Below are positions 1 to 6,598 of a DNA stretch of 64,000 nt, in pieces. Within the stretch, counting starts at the first letter, position 1. Each line of letters starts with the position of its first letter. The stretch lies in the NCBI GenBank assembly GCA_947629905.1, contig CANRFM010000010.1, forward strand, positions 1-64,000, given 5' to 3'. This stretch comes from an uncultured Clostridia bacterium (GTDB lineage Bacteria; Bacillota; Clostridia; Oscillospirales; Ruminococcaceae). The notes beneath the pieces were generated by a model, which was not told the origin of the DNA, ran no database searches, and was given only the letters and a program-made list of their open reading frames with translations. The translations under genes and the position numbers were made by a program.

Positions 1-196
1 GTCAACGCCGATCTGAGACATTACATTCCTATTCTTGCCAGAAGAAGCAGATGCTTTCCTCGCTCTCTTGAAACGCTTAGAGCTGTCCTTGCGCTTTTTG
101 CTTATGCTTACAATCGTTTCCATTTAGCTGTTTTTAATTTCAGACTTCGTTTTCCAAACCGTGAGTTTCCTCTTGGTCTTGTCGATTTTTTGTAAT
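1..196 (+). pseudogene. C-terminal end of an IS transposase (5' end outside window)
   Basis: Frame 1 is open from base 1 to a TAA at about 194-196 and encodes about 64 residues. It includes the segment LRHYIPILARRSRCFPRS followed by AYNRFH, a basic C-terminal pattern that I associate with IS1-like DDE transposases (an Arg/Cys-rich helix, then an aromatic YN motif). The start lies left of the window, so I cannot tell whether the gene is intact upstream. A short inverted repeat, TGTCC/GGACA at 196-211, follows directly and may be the IS end. The IS family assignment is tentative because only the tail is visible. Confidence 0.5.
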
Positions 197-231
197 GTCC
201 TTGTTTGGACACTCCCGGAGGGATTTTTCAG

Positions 232-260
232 TTGACAGCGCATACTAACTGTGATATAAT
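232..260 (+). promoter_or_regulatory. Consensus sigma-A promoter of the Rpn gene
   Basis: TTGACA (232-237), 17-bp spacer, TATAAT (255-260) with a TG one base upstream of the -10 box. It lies only about 20 bp beyond the probable IS end and 22 bp before the TTG start of the Rpn gene, so the untranslated leader is very short. Confidence 0.8.
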
Positions 261-281
261 AGAATTGAGGGGGTGTAAGCG

Positions 282-1292
282 TTGGCGGGCAAGAGCAAGG
301 ACACTGTCACAAAAGAGTATATGCAGGACAATGAGACGTTCGCAGATGTGTTCAATTTCATGCTGTATGACGGACAGCAGGTCATACAGCCTCAGCAGCT
401 CAGACAAATGGACACGACACTGATTGCACTCCCCTATGGCAGGGAAGGAACGCTCGAGCCGGTACAAAAGTACAGAGATGTCGTCAAGGTACTGACTGCA
501 AAGGAAGACGGCAGCACGGCATACTTGTTGCTGGGTGTAGAAAATCAGTCGGATATTCATTACGCAATGCCGCCCCGCAATATGCTGTACGATGCACTGC
601 AATATGTCCGGCAAATAGAGGAAGCGGCAAAACTGCACCGCAAGCAAAAGGACAGACCGGAGACAGGTGCGGAATACATTTCCGGTTTCTATCGGTCGGA
701 CAGATTGCTTCCTGTGATCACGCTTACCATTTATTTTGGTGCTGAAAAATGGGATGCGCCCAGAACGCTGCACGAGATGCTTTCTGTCCAAGATGAAAAG
801 ATCCTGAAATTTGTTCCGGATTACCAAATGAACCTGATCGTCCCGGCAGAGATCGCAGATGCGGATTTTGCAAAGTTCCACACCGAGCTGAATATTGTCC
901 TGAAATATATCAAATACTCAACGGATGCAAGGAAATTGATGCAGGTCGTCGAAGAAGATGCCAAGTACAGAAATGTTTCCAAAAGAACTGTGAACATGGT
1001 AAGTACGGTTACCGATTCACAGATCCGCTATACAGAAAGAGAGGAGAGAGTTGATATGTGTAAAGCACTTGAAGATTTAAGAGCCGAAGGCATGGCGAAA
1101 GGCAGAGCCGAGGGCATGGAGAAAGGCATGGCTAAGGGCAGAGCCGAAGGTATGGCTGAAGGCATGGCTAAGGGCATCCTATCAACATTGACCGATCTGG
1201 TAAGGAAAGGGCTGCTCACCATTACGCAGGCTGCGCAACAAGCAAATATGACGGAACAGGAGTTTGTGGAGAAAGCTGGACTGAAGCAGTAA
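282..1292 (+). CDS. Rpn family recombination-promoting nuclease (Transposase_31/YhgA-like)
   Basis: A 336-residue protein read from TTG at 282, placed 8 bases after the Shine-Dalgarno TGAGGGGG. The N-terminal two-thirds matches the Rpn/YhgA-like PD-(D/E)XK nuclease family: a KYRDVVKVL segment near residues 64-72, then LLLGVENQSDIHYAMP, which contains the E-x-Q signature, then a LPVITLTIYFGAEKWDAP strand. Rpn proteins are DNA endonucleases linked to recombination and phage defence. From about residue 259 the protein changes to tetrapeptide repeats of the form (M/R)A(K/E)G, then a helical tail ILSTLTDLVRKGLL. A strong internal ribosome-binding site and ATG at 1056 divide the gene at exactly this point. 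The family assignment is firm; nuclease activity is inferred. Confidence 0.85.
   Translation: MAGKSKDTVTKEYMQDNETFADVFNFMLYDGQQVIQPQQLRQMDTTLIALPYGREGTLEPVQKYRDVVKVLTAKEDGSTAYLLLGVENQSDIHYAMPPRNMLYDALQYVRQIEEAAKLHRKQKDRPETGAEYISGFYRSDRLLPVITLTIYFGAEKWDAPRTLHEMLSVQDEKILKFVPDYQMNLIVPAEIADADFAKFHTELNIVLKYIKYSTDARKLMQVVEEDAKYRNVSKRTVNMVSTVTDSQIRYTEREERVDMCKALEDLRAEGMAKGRAEGMEKGMAKGRAEGMAEGMAKGILSTLTDLVRKGLLTITQAAQQANMTEQEFVEKAGLKQ
1056..1292 (+). CDS. Internal in-frame ORF: probable Rpn small (antitoxin-like) product
   Basis: ATG at 1056 is in frame with the Rpn gene (codon 259) and is preceded at 7 bases by AGGAGAG (1042-1048) inside a longer GA-rich tract. It would give a 78-residue protein made of (M/R)A(K/E)G tetrapeptide repeats followed by a conserved helical tail. 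In described Rpn systems a small protein made from an internal start inhibits the full-length nuclease. Here the internal signal is better than many true starts in the window, and the same signal recurs in a second, free-standing copy. Translation from this start is inferred. Confidence 0.55.
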   Translation: MCKALEDLRAEGMAKGRAEGMEKGMAKGRAEGMAEGMAKGILSTLTDLVRKGLLTITQAAQQANMTEQEFVEKAGLKQ

Positions 1293-1322
1293 AGGAAGTA
1301 GAAAGAGAGGAGAGAGGTTGAT

Positions 1323-1535
1323 ATGTGTAAAGCAATCGAAGATTTGAAAGCCGAAAGCATGGCTGAAGGTATGGCTGAAGGCATGGCGAAAGGCAGAGCT
1401 GAGGGCAGAGCCGAAGGCATCCTTTCAACATTGACCGATCTGGTAAGGAAAGGACTTCTCACCATTACGCAGGCTGCACAACAAGCAAATATGACGGAAC
1501 AGGAGTTTATGGAGAAAGCTGGACTGAAACAGTGA
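1323..1535 (+). CDS. Free-standing duplicate of the Rpn C-terminal module
   Basis: A 70-residue ORF beginning MCKAIEDLKAES, with AGGAGAG (1308-1314) 8 bases upstream. It is a near copy of Rpn residues 259-336: the same N-terminus, two fewer tetrapeptide units, and a tail differing by one residue (Val to Met in EQEF-EKAGL). The copy starts at the GA-rich ribosome-binding tract, so it captures exactly the internal translation unit and none of the nuclease domain. It lies 30 bases after the Rpn stop and was probably created by tandem duplication. It could be a dedicated second inhibitor or a non-functional duplicate. Confidence 0.6.
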   Translation: MCKAIEDLKAESMAEGMAEGMAKGRAEGRAEGILSTLTDLVRKGLLTITQAAQQANMTEQEFMEKAGLKQ

Positions 1536-1624
1536 TCCATGCGGGAAAGATGGGCTTTTGTTTGCGCATTTCAATGTGCAGTACAAAAACGGATGTTGTA
1601 CGTTAAGGCTGTTGATCTCAGCGC

Positions 1625-1668
1625 AGAAGAGATCTCCCCTTACCTGATGGTGAGGGGAGATCTCTTCT
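1625..1668. terminator. Bidirectional hairpin terminator
   Basis: A perfect 15-bp stem (AGAAGAGATCTCCCC, 1625-1639, with its complement at 1654-1668) closes a 14-base loop. It sits between the convergent Rpn module and the end of the FHA-rodA-pbpA operon (stop at 1671). T-rich flanks are weak on both strands, but the stem is strong. Confidence 0.7.
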
Positions 1669-1670
1669 GT

Positions 1671-3035
1671 TTATAGGGCTTCTTTGAGCCGCTGTAGAAG
1701 CACCGAAGCAATATCGCTTGTGCTCACCTCTCCGGAGACACGGTCTTCAATGACAATGCAGAATGCCACCGGAAAATTGGGATCGTTGACGAAGCCCGTC
1801 AGCAGTGAATTTTCCTTGTCGCCGTTCTCCACCTGCGCCGTGCCGCTTTTGACACCGACTTCCGTACCGGGCAGCAGACCGGCGTAATGTTCCCGTCCGT
1901 TGTCCAGCATGATCTCCCGCACCTCAGAAGCTGTCTGTGCCGCAAACATGTTCGTGCCGTATGCCGTCTGCGCTTGTGCGGTAATGGTGCCTTTCACGTC
2001 AGTTGCGTGGTCGATCAGGTGCGGCAGTGTACACGTGCCGGTCTGGTTGGCAATGGCACTTTGCCAGACCATGAGCTGAAGCGGACTGGCGAGCGTTTCG
2101 CCCTGCCCCATGCACCCCCATTGGGTGTTGAAATCCCTTTTGTCTGTCAGCGTGGTCGAAGCCGTGTAGGCACTGATGCCGTTGATGTCGAAGTACCCCT
2201 GTTCGCCCTCTTCATTGACCCGGTAGCCCATTCGCTTGTAGAAGTTTTCGATGTTGTCCAGTGTCCAGCCATTGTCCTCTACAAGCTGTGCAAAGAACGG
2301 GTTGCAGCTATTGGCAAAAGCCTGCACAATGTCCTGTTCCCCGTGTCCGGCAGCATGGTGACAGCGGATGACCTCTCCGGTCAGGTTCGTGTAACTGCCC
2401 GCACAGGAAAACCGTTTTGCCATGACCGCATCATAACCCATTGTTTCGAGGGCTGCGGCGGTGGTTGCGATCTTTTGTGTTGAGCCGGGCACAGTCGGGT
2501 AAAAGACCTTGCACAGCAGACTGCCCGTTTCGAGGGTTTCCAAGTCGCTGTAGTGGTTGAGAATGTTCACACTCGGCTTGCTCAGACAGACGTAAATTTC
2601 ACCTGTCACGTAATTATAGGCGACCGCACAGCCGTTTTTCCTGCCGAACGCATCATAGACTTTCCGGTTGACAGCGTGGTCGAGCGTGCAGTAAATGGCA
2701 GCCTTGCCGTCCTGCTGTTCGCCGAGCAGAAAGCTGAAATTCGTCAGCAGCCCCTTGTTCTGCGCTACGATCGTATTCGTCATCTGCCGGGAGTCATCGC
2801 CGATGAGATTTCCCACGTCCAGAAAATGATCTGCCCCATACGTTTCGGCAGAAGCCTTCGGGTCAAACAGCACATCCCCTTTCCGGTCATAGACCAGCCC
2901 GAGCGAAGCATTGTCCGAGTGGGAAATATAAAAGCTTGCCTCCGATTGCAGTTTGTAGATCAGAACCCCGAACAGAACCAGAAACAGCAGCAGCATGATC
3001 GTGATGAGGTGCTGCCCTCTGCGGATGCTTTTCAT
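1671..3035 (-). CDS. pbpA: Class B penicillin-binding protein (PbpA/FtsI-like transpeptidase)
   Basis: A 454-residue membrane-anchored D,D-transpeptidase that cross-links peptidoglycan outside the cell. One N-terminal transmembrane segment spans about residues 10-28. All three catalytic motifs are visible: S185-T-Q-K188 (SxxK, nucleophile Ser185), S243-C-N245 (SxN) and K396-S-G398 (KSG in place of KTG). There are no PASTA repeats and the dimerisation domain is short, as in PbpA-type enzymes paired with RodA. The ATG overlaps the stop of the upstream rodA as ATGA, so the two are translationally coupled. Such enzymes work as SEDS-PBP pairs. The exact PBP class name (PbpA versus PBP2) is a judgement. 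Confidence 0.9.
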   Translation of the reverse strand: MKSIRRGQHLITIMLLLFLVLFGVLIYKLQSEASFYISHSDNASLGLVYDRKGDVLFDPKASAETYGADHFLDVGNLIGDDSRQMTNTIVAQNKGLLTNFSFLLGEQQDGKAAIYCTLDHAVNRKVYDAFGRKNGCAVAYNYVTGEIYVCLSKPSVNILNHYSDLETLETGSLLCKVFYPTVPGSTQKIATTAAALETMGYDAVMAKRFSCAGSYTNLTGEVIRCHHAAGHGEQDIVQAFANSCNPFFAQLVEDNGWTLDNIENFYKRMGYRVNEEGEQGYFDINGISAYTASTTLTDKRDFNTQWGCMGQGETLASPLQLMVWQSAIANQTGTCTLPHLIDHATDVKGTITAQAQTAYGTNMFAAQTASEVREIMLDNGREHYAGLLPGTEVGVKSGTAQVENGDKENSLLTGFVNDPNFPVAFCIVIEDRVSGEVSTSDIASVLLQRLKEAL

Positions 3036-4324
3036 GCGGTCTGCCTCCTTTCACGGGGTACTTTTGCTTTTTTGCCGGAAAGTGTATGGTGAAACAGCGG
3101 TGACTGCCCGGCTTTGAGCATACCCACTAAAAACCCGCAGGTGATCATGGAACTGCCCCCCTGCGAAATGAACGGCAGCGTAACACCCGTGAACGGGATC
3201 AGGTTGCACGACCCGAAGATATTCAGCGCCATCTGCGCTAAAAAGACAGCCACCACCCCTGCCGTCATGGTTGCATGGTAATAGCTTTTCGGGGGATTCA
3301 TCAGGCAGGTCGAAAGCATGATGAGGATGATCAGCACCGTAATGCCTGCATACAGCAAGCCCCATTCCTCGCAGATCGTTGTAAACACAATGTCCGATTC
3401 GTAGGCAAATACATGGCAGAGCTTGCCATTGCCCGGTCCCAGCCCGAGCCAGCCGCCCCTTGCCACGCCGATAAGGGCTTCACACTGCTGATAGCCGTCC
3501 CCATAGCGATCTGCCCAGATGTCCACGTGCAGCCGCCTTTGTACGTAGGCAGGCGCAAGCGACCATGCAGCGATCAGCACGATCACAGCCGCCACGCACA
3601 TGGCAGCAATGGCGGATTTGTTGATTTTGGCACGGGGATAGCACAGCCGGCAGACCAGCGCACAGGCAAACACCGCCGCAAAGGTCGGCAGGCTGCCTAA
3701 ATCATGACACCACCACTGCATGGCTAAGATCACGAGCGTGAAACCGCACAGGCAGAGAGTGTCTTTGGAGACGTAGAAGAACAGGATCTTCAGCTTCTTG
3801 TGCAGTTCCACAATGGAAGCCGCACAGACCAGCACAAAGCAGGGCTTGATAAATTCGGACGGCTGAATGGAGATGCTGCCGATCACGATCCATTTCCGCT
3901 CCTTGTTGGTGAGGAACACGACCGCCAACATCAGCAGGAAGATGAGGATGTAGATGTATTTTTTCTGTTTGCGGATCCATTCATGGTTGCGGGTGAGGAG
4001 AAAACCGACCTCACAGGCGACAAGCGACATGACACAGAACAGCAGGTGCTTCACCGAAAGCCCGATATGCCCGAAACAGGACTGGTAGATCAGACTCATA
4101 TTGAGGATACACAGCAGCATCAGATCGAGGGTGTAGGTCATCTGCCGGTAGCAGGCAAATGCCACAATACCGACAATATCCAGTCCCAGTACCGCTAACA
4201 CGAGCAGGAGAAATTCTTTCGGGTCCTCTATCGTGCTGCGCACCAGTACAATGCCAAGCATGGAAATATGTGTCAGGAGCATTAAAATAATTGTACCCGT
4301 ATAGGAAAGTCCGTTTTTGAACAA
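3032..4324 (-). CDS. rodA: SEDS family peptidoglycan glycosyltransferase (RodA/FtsW)
   Basis: A polytopic membrane protein that polymerises lipid II. About ten hydrophobic segments are present; family features include QPSEFIKPCFVLV in the middle and a C-terminal stretch, GVTLPFISQGGSSMI, typical of SEDS proteins. I choose TTG at 4324 as the start. It lies directly behind the FHA stop with AGAAGGTGAG upstream, and the encoded N-terminus (LFKNGLSYTGTI) leads straight into the first membrane helix. An ATG at 4387 would add 21 residues entirely inside the FHA gene and has no good ribosome-binding site. It forms an operon with an FHA protein upstream and a class B PBP downstream. Confidence 0.9.
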   Translation of the reverse strand: MFKNGLSYTGTIILMLLTHISMLGIVLVRSTIEDPKEFLLLVLAVLGLDIVGIVAFACYRQMTYTLDLMLLCILNMSLIYQSCFGHIGLSVKHLLFCVMSLVACEVGFLLTRNHEWIRKQKKYIYILIFLLMLAVVFLTNKERKWIVIGSISIQPSEFIKPCFVLVCAASIVELHKKLKILFFYVSKDTLCLCGFTLVILAMQWWCHDLGSLPTFAAVFACALVCRLCYPRAKINKSAIAAMCVAAVIVLIAAWSLAPAYVQRRLHVDIWADRYGDGYQQCEALIGVARGGWLGLGPGNGKLCHVFAYESDIVFTTICEEWGLLYAGITVLIILIMLSTCLMNPPKSYYHATMTAGVVAVFLAQMALNIFGSCNLIPFTGVTLPFISQGGSSMITCGFLVGMLKAGQSPLFHHTLSGKKAKVPRERRQTA

Positions 4325-4328
4325 AGTC

Positions 4329-4784
4329 TCACCTTCTTTTCTTGACAGGGGCGGTTTCCGGAACGAGGTAGAACTGCACATTGCCAAGCTTTACGCTGTC
4401 GCCGGGGGCAAGCCTTGCCTGCTGCACCCGCTTGCCATTGACAAACGTGCCGCCTTTGGAATTTAAGTCGGAAATGCTCCACACCCCGTTGGAAACGGTC
4501 ATGACCGCATGATAGCGGGAAACAGATGAATCCGCCAGCCGGATGTCTGCCGAAATATGCCGTCCGAGCAGAATTTCATCCGCCTCAAGGGGATAGCGTT
4601 TGTCCCAGATGCGCAGTTCCAGACCGCTGCTGACCTTGTGCCAGCGTTTCCGGCAGAGTTTGCTCTCCCGGTTGACGGCAAGAATGATCGCCAGTGCGAA
4701 CAGATCCAAAATCACGACCGCTGCCGCACACAGCACAAGATCGGGGATAGAAAGAGATTTCAGGTAGGAAAGCAGTTCCGACAC
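4329..4784 (-). CDS. Membrane-anchored FHA-domain protein
   Basis: 151 residues: one transmembrane helix near residues 15-37, then a cytoplasmic forkhead-associated domain that binds phosphothreonine peptides. Hallmarks in order are LGRHISADIRL, SRYHAVM and DLNSKGGTFVNGKRV, covering the conserved GR, S-x-x-H and NG positions. It is the first gene of FHA-rodA-pbpA. The same trio is known in actinobacteria (fhaB-rodA-pbpA), where the FHA protein links Ser/Thr kinase signalling to cell-wall synthesis. A similar scaffold role here is inferred, and no kinase gene is in the window. Confidence 0.88.
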   Translation of the reverse strand: MSELLSYLKSLSIPDLVLCAAAVVILDLFALAIILAVNRESKLCRKRWHKVSSGLELRIWDKRYPLEADEILLGRHISADIRLADSSVSRYHAVMTVSNGVWSISDLNSKGGTFVNGKRVQQARLAPGDSVKLGNVQFYLVPETAPVKKRR

Positions 4785-4817
4785 AAGATCAGCTCCTTTA
4801 CATGAAGTGTATTTACT

Positions 4818-4846
4818 ATTATAGTATATTTTGACAGATCCTGCAA
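4818..4846 (-). promoter_or_regulatory. Promoter of the FHA-rodA-pbpA operon
   Basis: On the minus strand TTGCAG (4841-4846), 17-bp spacer, TATAAT (4818-4823), about 35 bases before the FHA ATG. The -35 box belongs to the TTGCAN class seen repeatedly in this window. Confidence 0.65.
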
Positions 4847-4915
4847 GCCGTTTCGGCGCATTAAGGAAATCTTAAAGCGGGTTTTTATTATTTTTAATAA
4901 ATTTTCAAAAAAGAC

Positions 4916-4944
4916 TTGAAAATTTTTGGAAAATATGTTATACT
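4916..4944 (+). promoter_or_regulatory. Promoter of hpf
   Basis: TTGAAA (4916-4921), 17-bp spacer, TATACT (4939-4944) preceded by TGT (extended -10). It lies 46 bases before the TTG start of hpf. Confidence 0.65.
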
Positions 4945-4989
4945 ATTTCTATCAAGACGGAGCGATCCGTGCAGAAGGAGGAACCCACT

Positions 4990-5514
4990 TTGAAAATTAC
5001 AGTAAATGGTAAAAAAATGCAGATCTCTCAGGCATTTACCGAACACGCACAGAAACGCCTCGATGCCAAGCTGGACAAGTTCTTCGGAAACGAAGCCGAT
5101 GCCAAGCTCATGCTCACCGAGCAGAAAGGCAAGGTCGTTCTGGAGCTGACCGTCCGCTATGATCAGATGCTCTACCGTGCGGAGCAGACTGCCGCAGATA
5201 AGAACGATGCGCTCGATGCAGCCATTGACAAGATCATCCGCCAGATCCGCCGGAACAAGACCCGTCTCGAAAAGCGGCTCAAGGACAGCGCCTTCAAGCA
5301 GGAGTTCGAGGATACCGTGGAGGAGGCAGACATCACCCTCATCCGTACCAAGAAATTCCACCTGCGCCCGATGACCACCGAGGAAGCAATTCTCCAGATG
5401 GATATGCTCGGGCACAATTTCTTCCTGTTCCGCAACGCTGCGACAGGCGGCATCAATGTCGTTTACCGCCGTGAGGACGAGGGCTATGCGCTCCTCGAAC
5501 CGGACGAGAACTGA
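4990..5514 (+). CDS. hpf: Ribosome hibernation promoting factor, long form
   Basis: 174 residues. The N-terminal HPF/RaiA domain (KITVNGKKMQISQAFTEHAQ onward) binds the small subunit, and the C-terminal domain (about residues 118-168, KKFHLRPMTTEEAILQMDML then NVVYRREDEGY) dimerises ribosomes into 100S particles. The start is TTG at 4990, 8 bases after AGAAGGAGG, giving the usual M-K-I-T-V N-terminus. A GTG at 4969 would place seven extra residues over the ribosome-binding site. It is a single-gene unit with its own promoter and terminator. Confidence 0.93.
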   Translation: MKITVNGKKMQISQAFTEHAQKRLDAKLDKFFGNEADAKLMLTEQKGKVVLELTVRYDQMLYRAEQTAADKNDALDAAIDKIIRQIRRNKTRLEKRLKDSAFKQEFEDTVEEADITLIRTKKFHLRPMTTEEAILQMDMLGHNFFLFRNAATGGINVVYRREDEGYALLEPDEN

Positions 5515-5520
5515 ACAGCC

Positions 5521-5550
5521 ACCCCCTCTTCCGTGAGGGGGTTTCTCTTT
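5521..5550 (+). terminator. Terminator after hpf
   Basis: ACCCCCTC (5521-5528), 6-base loop, GAGGGGGT (5535-5542), then a T-rich tail TTCTCTTTT. Confidence 0.9.
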
Positions 5551-5574
5551 TCGGAAATTTTTCCGAAAAAACCC

Positions 5575-5603
5575 TTGACAAACGGAGCAGAGTGTGGTAT
5601 AAT
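5575..5603 (+). promoter_or_regulatory. Promoter of tRNA-Arg
   Basis: Exact consensus TTGACA (5575-5580), 17-bp spacer, TATAAT (5598-5603) with TGG before it. It lies 19 bases before the mature tRNA 5' end. Confidence 0.85.
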
Positions 5604-5621
5604 ACTATTTGTTGAGCAGAT

Positions 5622-5695
5622 GTGCCTGTAGCTCAGCTGGATAGAGTGACTGGCTACGAACCAGTAGGTCGGGGGTTCGAGTCCCTTCAGGCACG
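5622..5695 (+). tRNA. tRNA-Arg (anticodon ACG)
   Basis: The cloverleaf is readable: acceptor arms GTGCCTG (5622-5628) and CAGGCAC (5688-5694), a D-arm with AGCTCAGCTGGATAGAGT, anticodon stem ACTGG/CCAGT around the loop CTACGAA with ACG at 5656-5658, and a T-arm GGGGGTTCGAGTCCCTT. The discriminator is G5695. The 3' CCA is not encoded, so it must be added enzymatically. ACG (read with inosine) decodes CGU, CGC and CGA. Confidence 0.95.
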
Positions 5696-5706
5696 CTCCA
5701 ACAGAA

Positions 5707-5740
5707 GCATTCCGGTACAGCGTACCGGGGTGCTTTTTTT
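5707..5740 (+). terminator. Terminator after tRNA-Arg
   Basis: GCATTCCGGTAC (5707-5718), loop AGC, GTACCGGGGTGC (5722-5733) with two G-T pairs, then seven Ts. The same stem, read on the other strand, may also stop the convergent cobalamin adenosyltransferase transcript ending at 5749. Confidence 0.9.
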
Positions 5741-5748
5741 AGAATGCA

Positions 5749-6246
5749 TTAAAATTCGATTCCCTCACGGGCAGAAATGCCTTTCGTGTAGGGGTGTTTC
5801 ACGGCATGGATCTCGCTGACATAATCCGCACGGGCAAGAAAGCTCTCGTCGGGGTCACGCCCGGTGAGGACGATTTCTTTCTGCCACCCGAACACCAACC
5901 GTGCCGCCAGCGTGCGGTCGAGCAGGTTCTGCGTGTAGGCAGGAAAAAATTCATCCAAGATCAGCAGATCGCAGTCGCACCACATGGCATATTCGAGCAG
6001 CCTGTTGTGACAGGCGGTAAGCTGTTCTTTCGTTGTCTCATCCATGGAGAACGTAAAGCCATAATCCCGGTCGCAGCGTTTTACGGTGATCTCCGGGATA
6101 CGGGCAAGGGTGTGCAGTTCCGAGGTCGGTGCGCCCTTCAGGAACTGGATGATACAGACCCGCATCCCGCTTCCGGCAGCACGCAGCGCCAAACCGAGGG
6201 CGGCAGTGGTCTTGCCCTTGCCGTCACCGCAGTAGATGTGCAGCAC
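5749..6246 (-). CDS. cobO: Cob(I)yrinic acid a,c-diamide adenosyltransferase (CobA/BtuR family)
   Basis: 165 residues, the usual family length. It transfers the adenosyl group of ATP to reduced corrinoid cobalt to make adenosylcobalamin. The P-loop GDGKGKTT is at residues 7-14, and the family motif LLILDEFFPA lies in the middle. The start is GTG at 6246, 1 base after the anti-sigma stop, with AAAGAGG upstream, so it is the third gene of a sigma/anti-sigma/adenosyltransferase operon. No other cobalamin gene is nearby, which points to salvage or assimilation of corrinoids rather than synthesis here. Its place behind an ECF sigma factor is unusual. Confidence 0.9.
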   Translation of the reverse strand: MLHIYCGDGKGKTTAALGLALRAAGSGMRVCIIQFLKGAPTSELHTLARIPEITVKRCDRDYGFTFSMDETTKEQLTACHNRLLEYAMWCDCDLLILDEFFPAYTQNLLDRTLAARLVFGWQKEIVLTGRDPDESFLARADYVSEIHAVKHPYTKGISAREGIEF

Positions 6247-6247
6247 G

Positions 6248-6598
6248 TCAGACCTCTTTCCGGAGAAGGGCAGAATGGTTCATCATCATCAGTCCGACGA
6301 CCAGCATAATTGAGCCTGCCCCAATGGCAGCGCTTGTGCCGACGATCTCAAAGAATCTCCGGCGGCGCAGTTTCCGGGACAGATCGGCATAGAGCTTTGC
6401 CTGCATTTCTTCCATGCCGTCCGGCTGAACATCAATGTTCGGCTGCTGTCTGCGGACAGCGTCAAAGGTCCTGTAATACTGACGGCAGGCAGGACAGGTT
6501 TTCAGGTGGGAGCGAATCGCTTCGGCACTCTCCGCACTGACAAGATCTGCCTGATACAGTTCTGCCAAATCCATTGCAATTTTACAAGTCATACTCAT
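6248..6598 (-). CDS. Anti-sigma factor with zf-HC2 zinc finger and one membrane helix
   Basis: 116 residues. The N-terminal zinc-binding anti-sigma domain contains H-L-K-T-C-P-A-C near residues 31-38 (HxxxCxxC). A hydrophobic helix, about residues 84-106, follows and leaves a very short outer tail. Membrane-tethered proteins of this kind hold an ECF sigma factor inactive until a signal arrives. The ATG at 6598 overlaps the end of the sigma gene by 17 bases and has GGAGG 9 bases upstream. The cognate partner is therefore almost certainly the ECF sigma factor upstream. The short external part suggests the signal acts in or near the membrane. Confidence 0.82.
   Translation of the reverse strand: MSMTCKIAMDLAELYQADLVSAESAEAIRSHLKTCPACRQYYRTFDAVRRQQPNIDVQPDGMEEMQAKLYADLSRKLRRRRFFEIVGTSAAIGAGSIMLVVGLMMMNHSALLRKEV

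Larger units (their letters stand above)
1034..1535 (+). repeat. Tandem duplication of about 0.25 kb (Rpn 3' module)
   Basis: Bases about 1034-1292 and 1302-1535 are direct repeats beginning with AGAAAGAGAGGAGAGAG and ending with the codons for AGLKQ. The second unit is about 24 bp shorter because of fewer 12-bp units encoding (M/R)A(K/E)G. One inserted G just before the second ATG breaks the upstream reading frame, so only the internal start can be used there. Confidence 0.85.
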
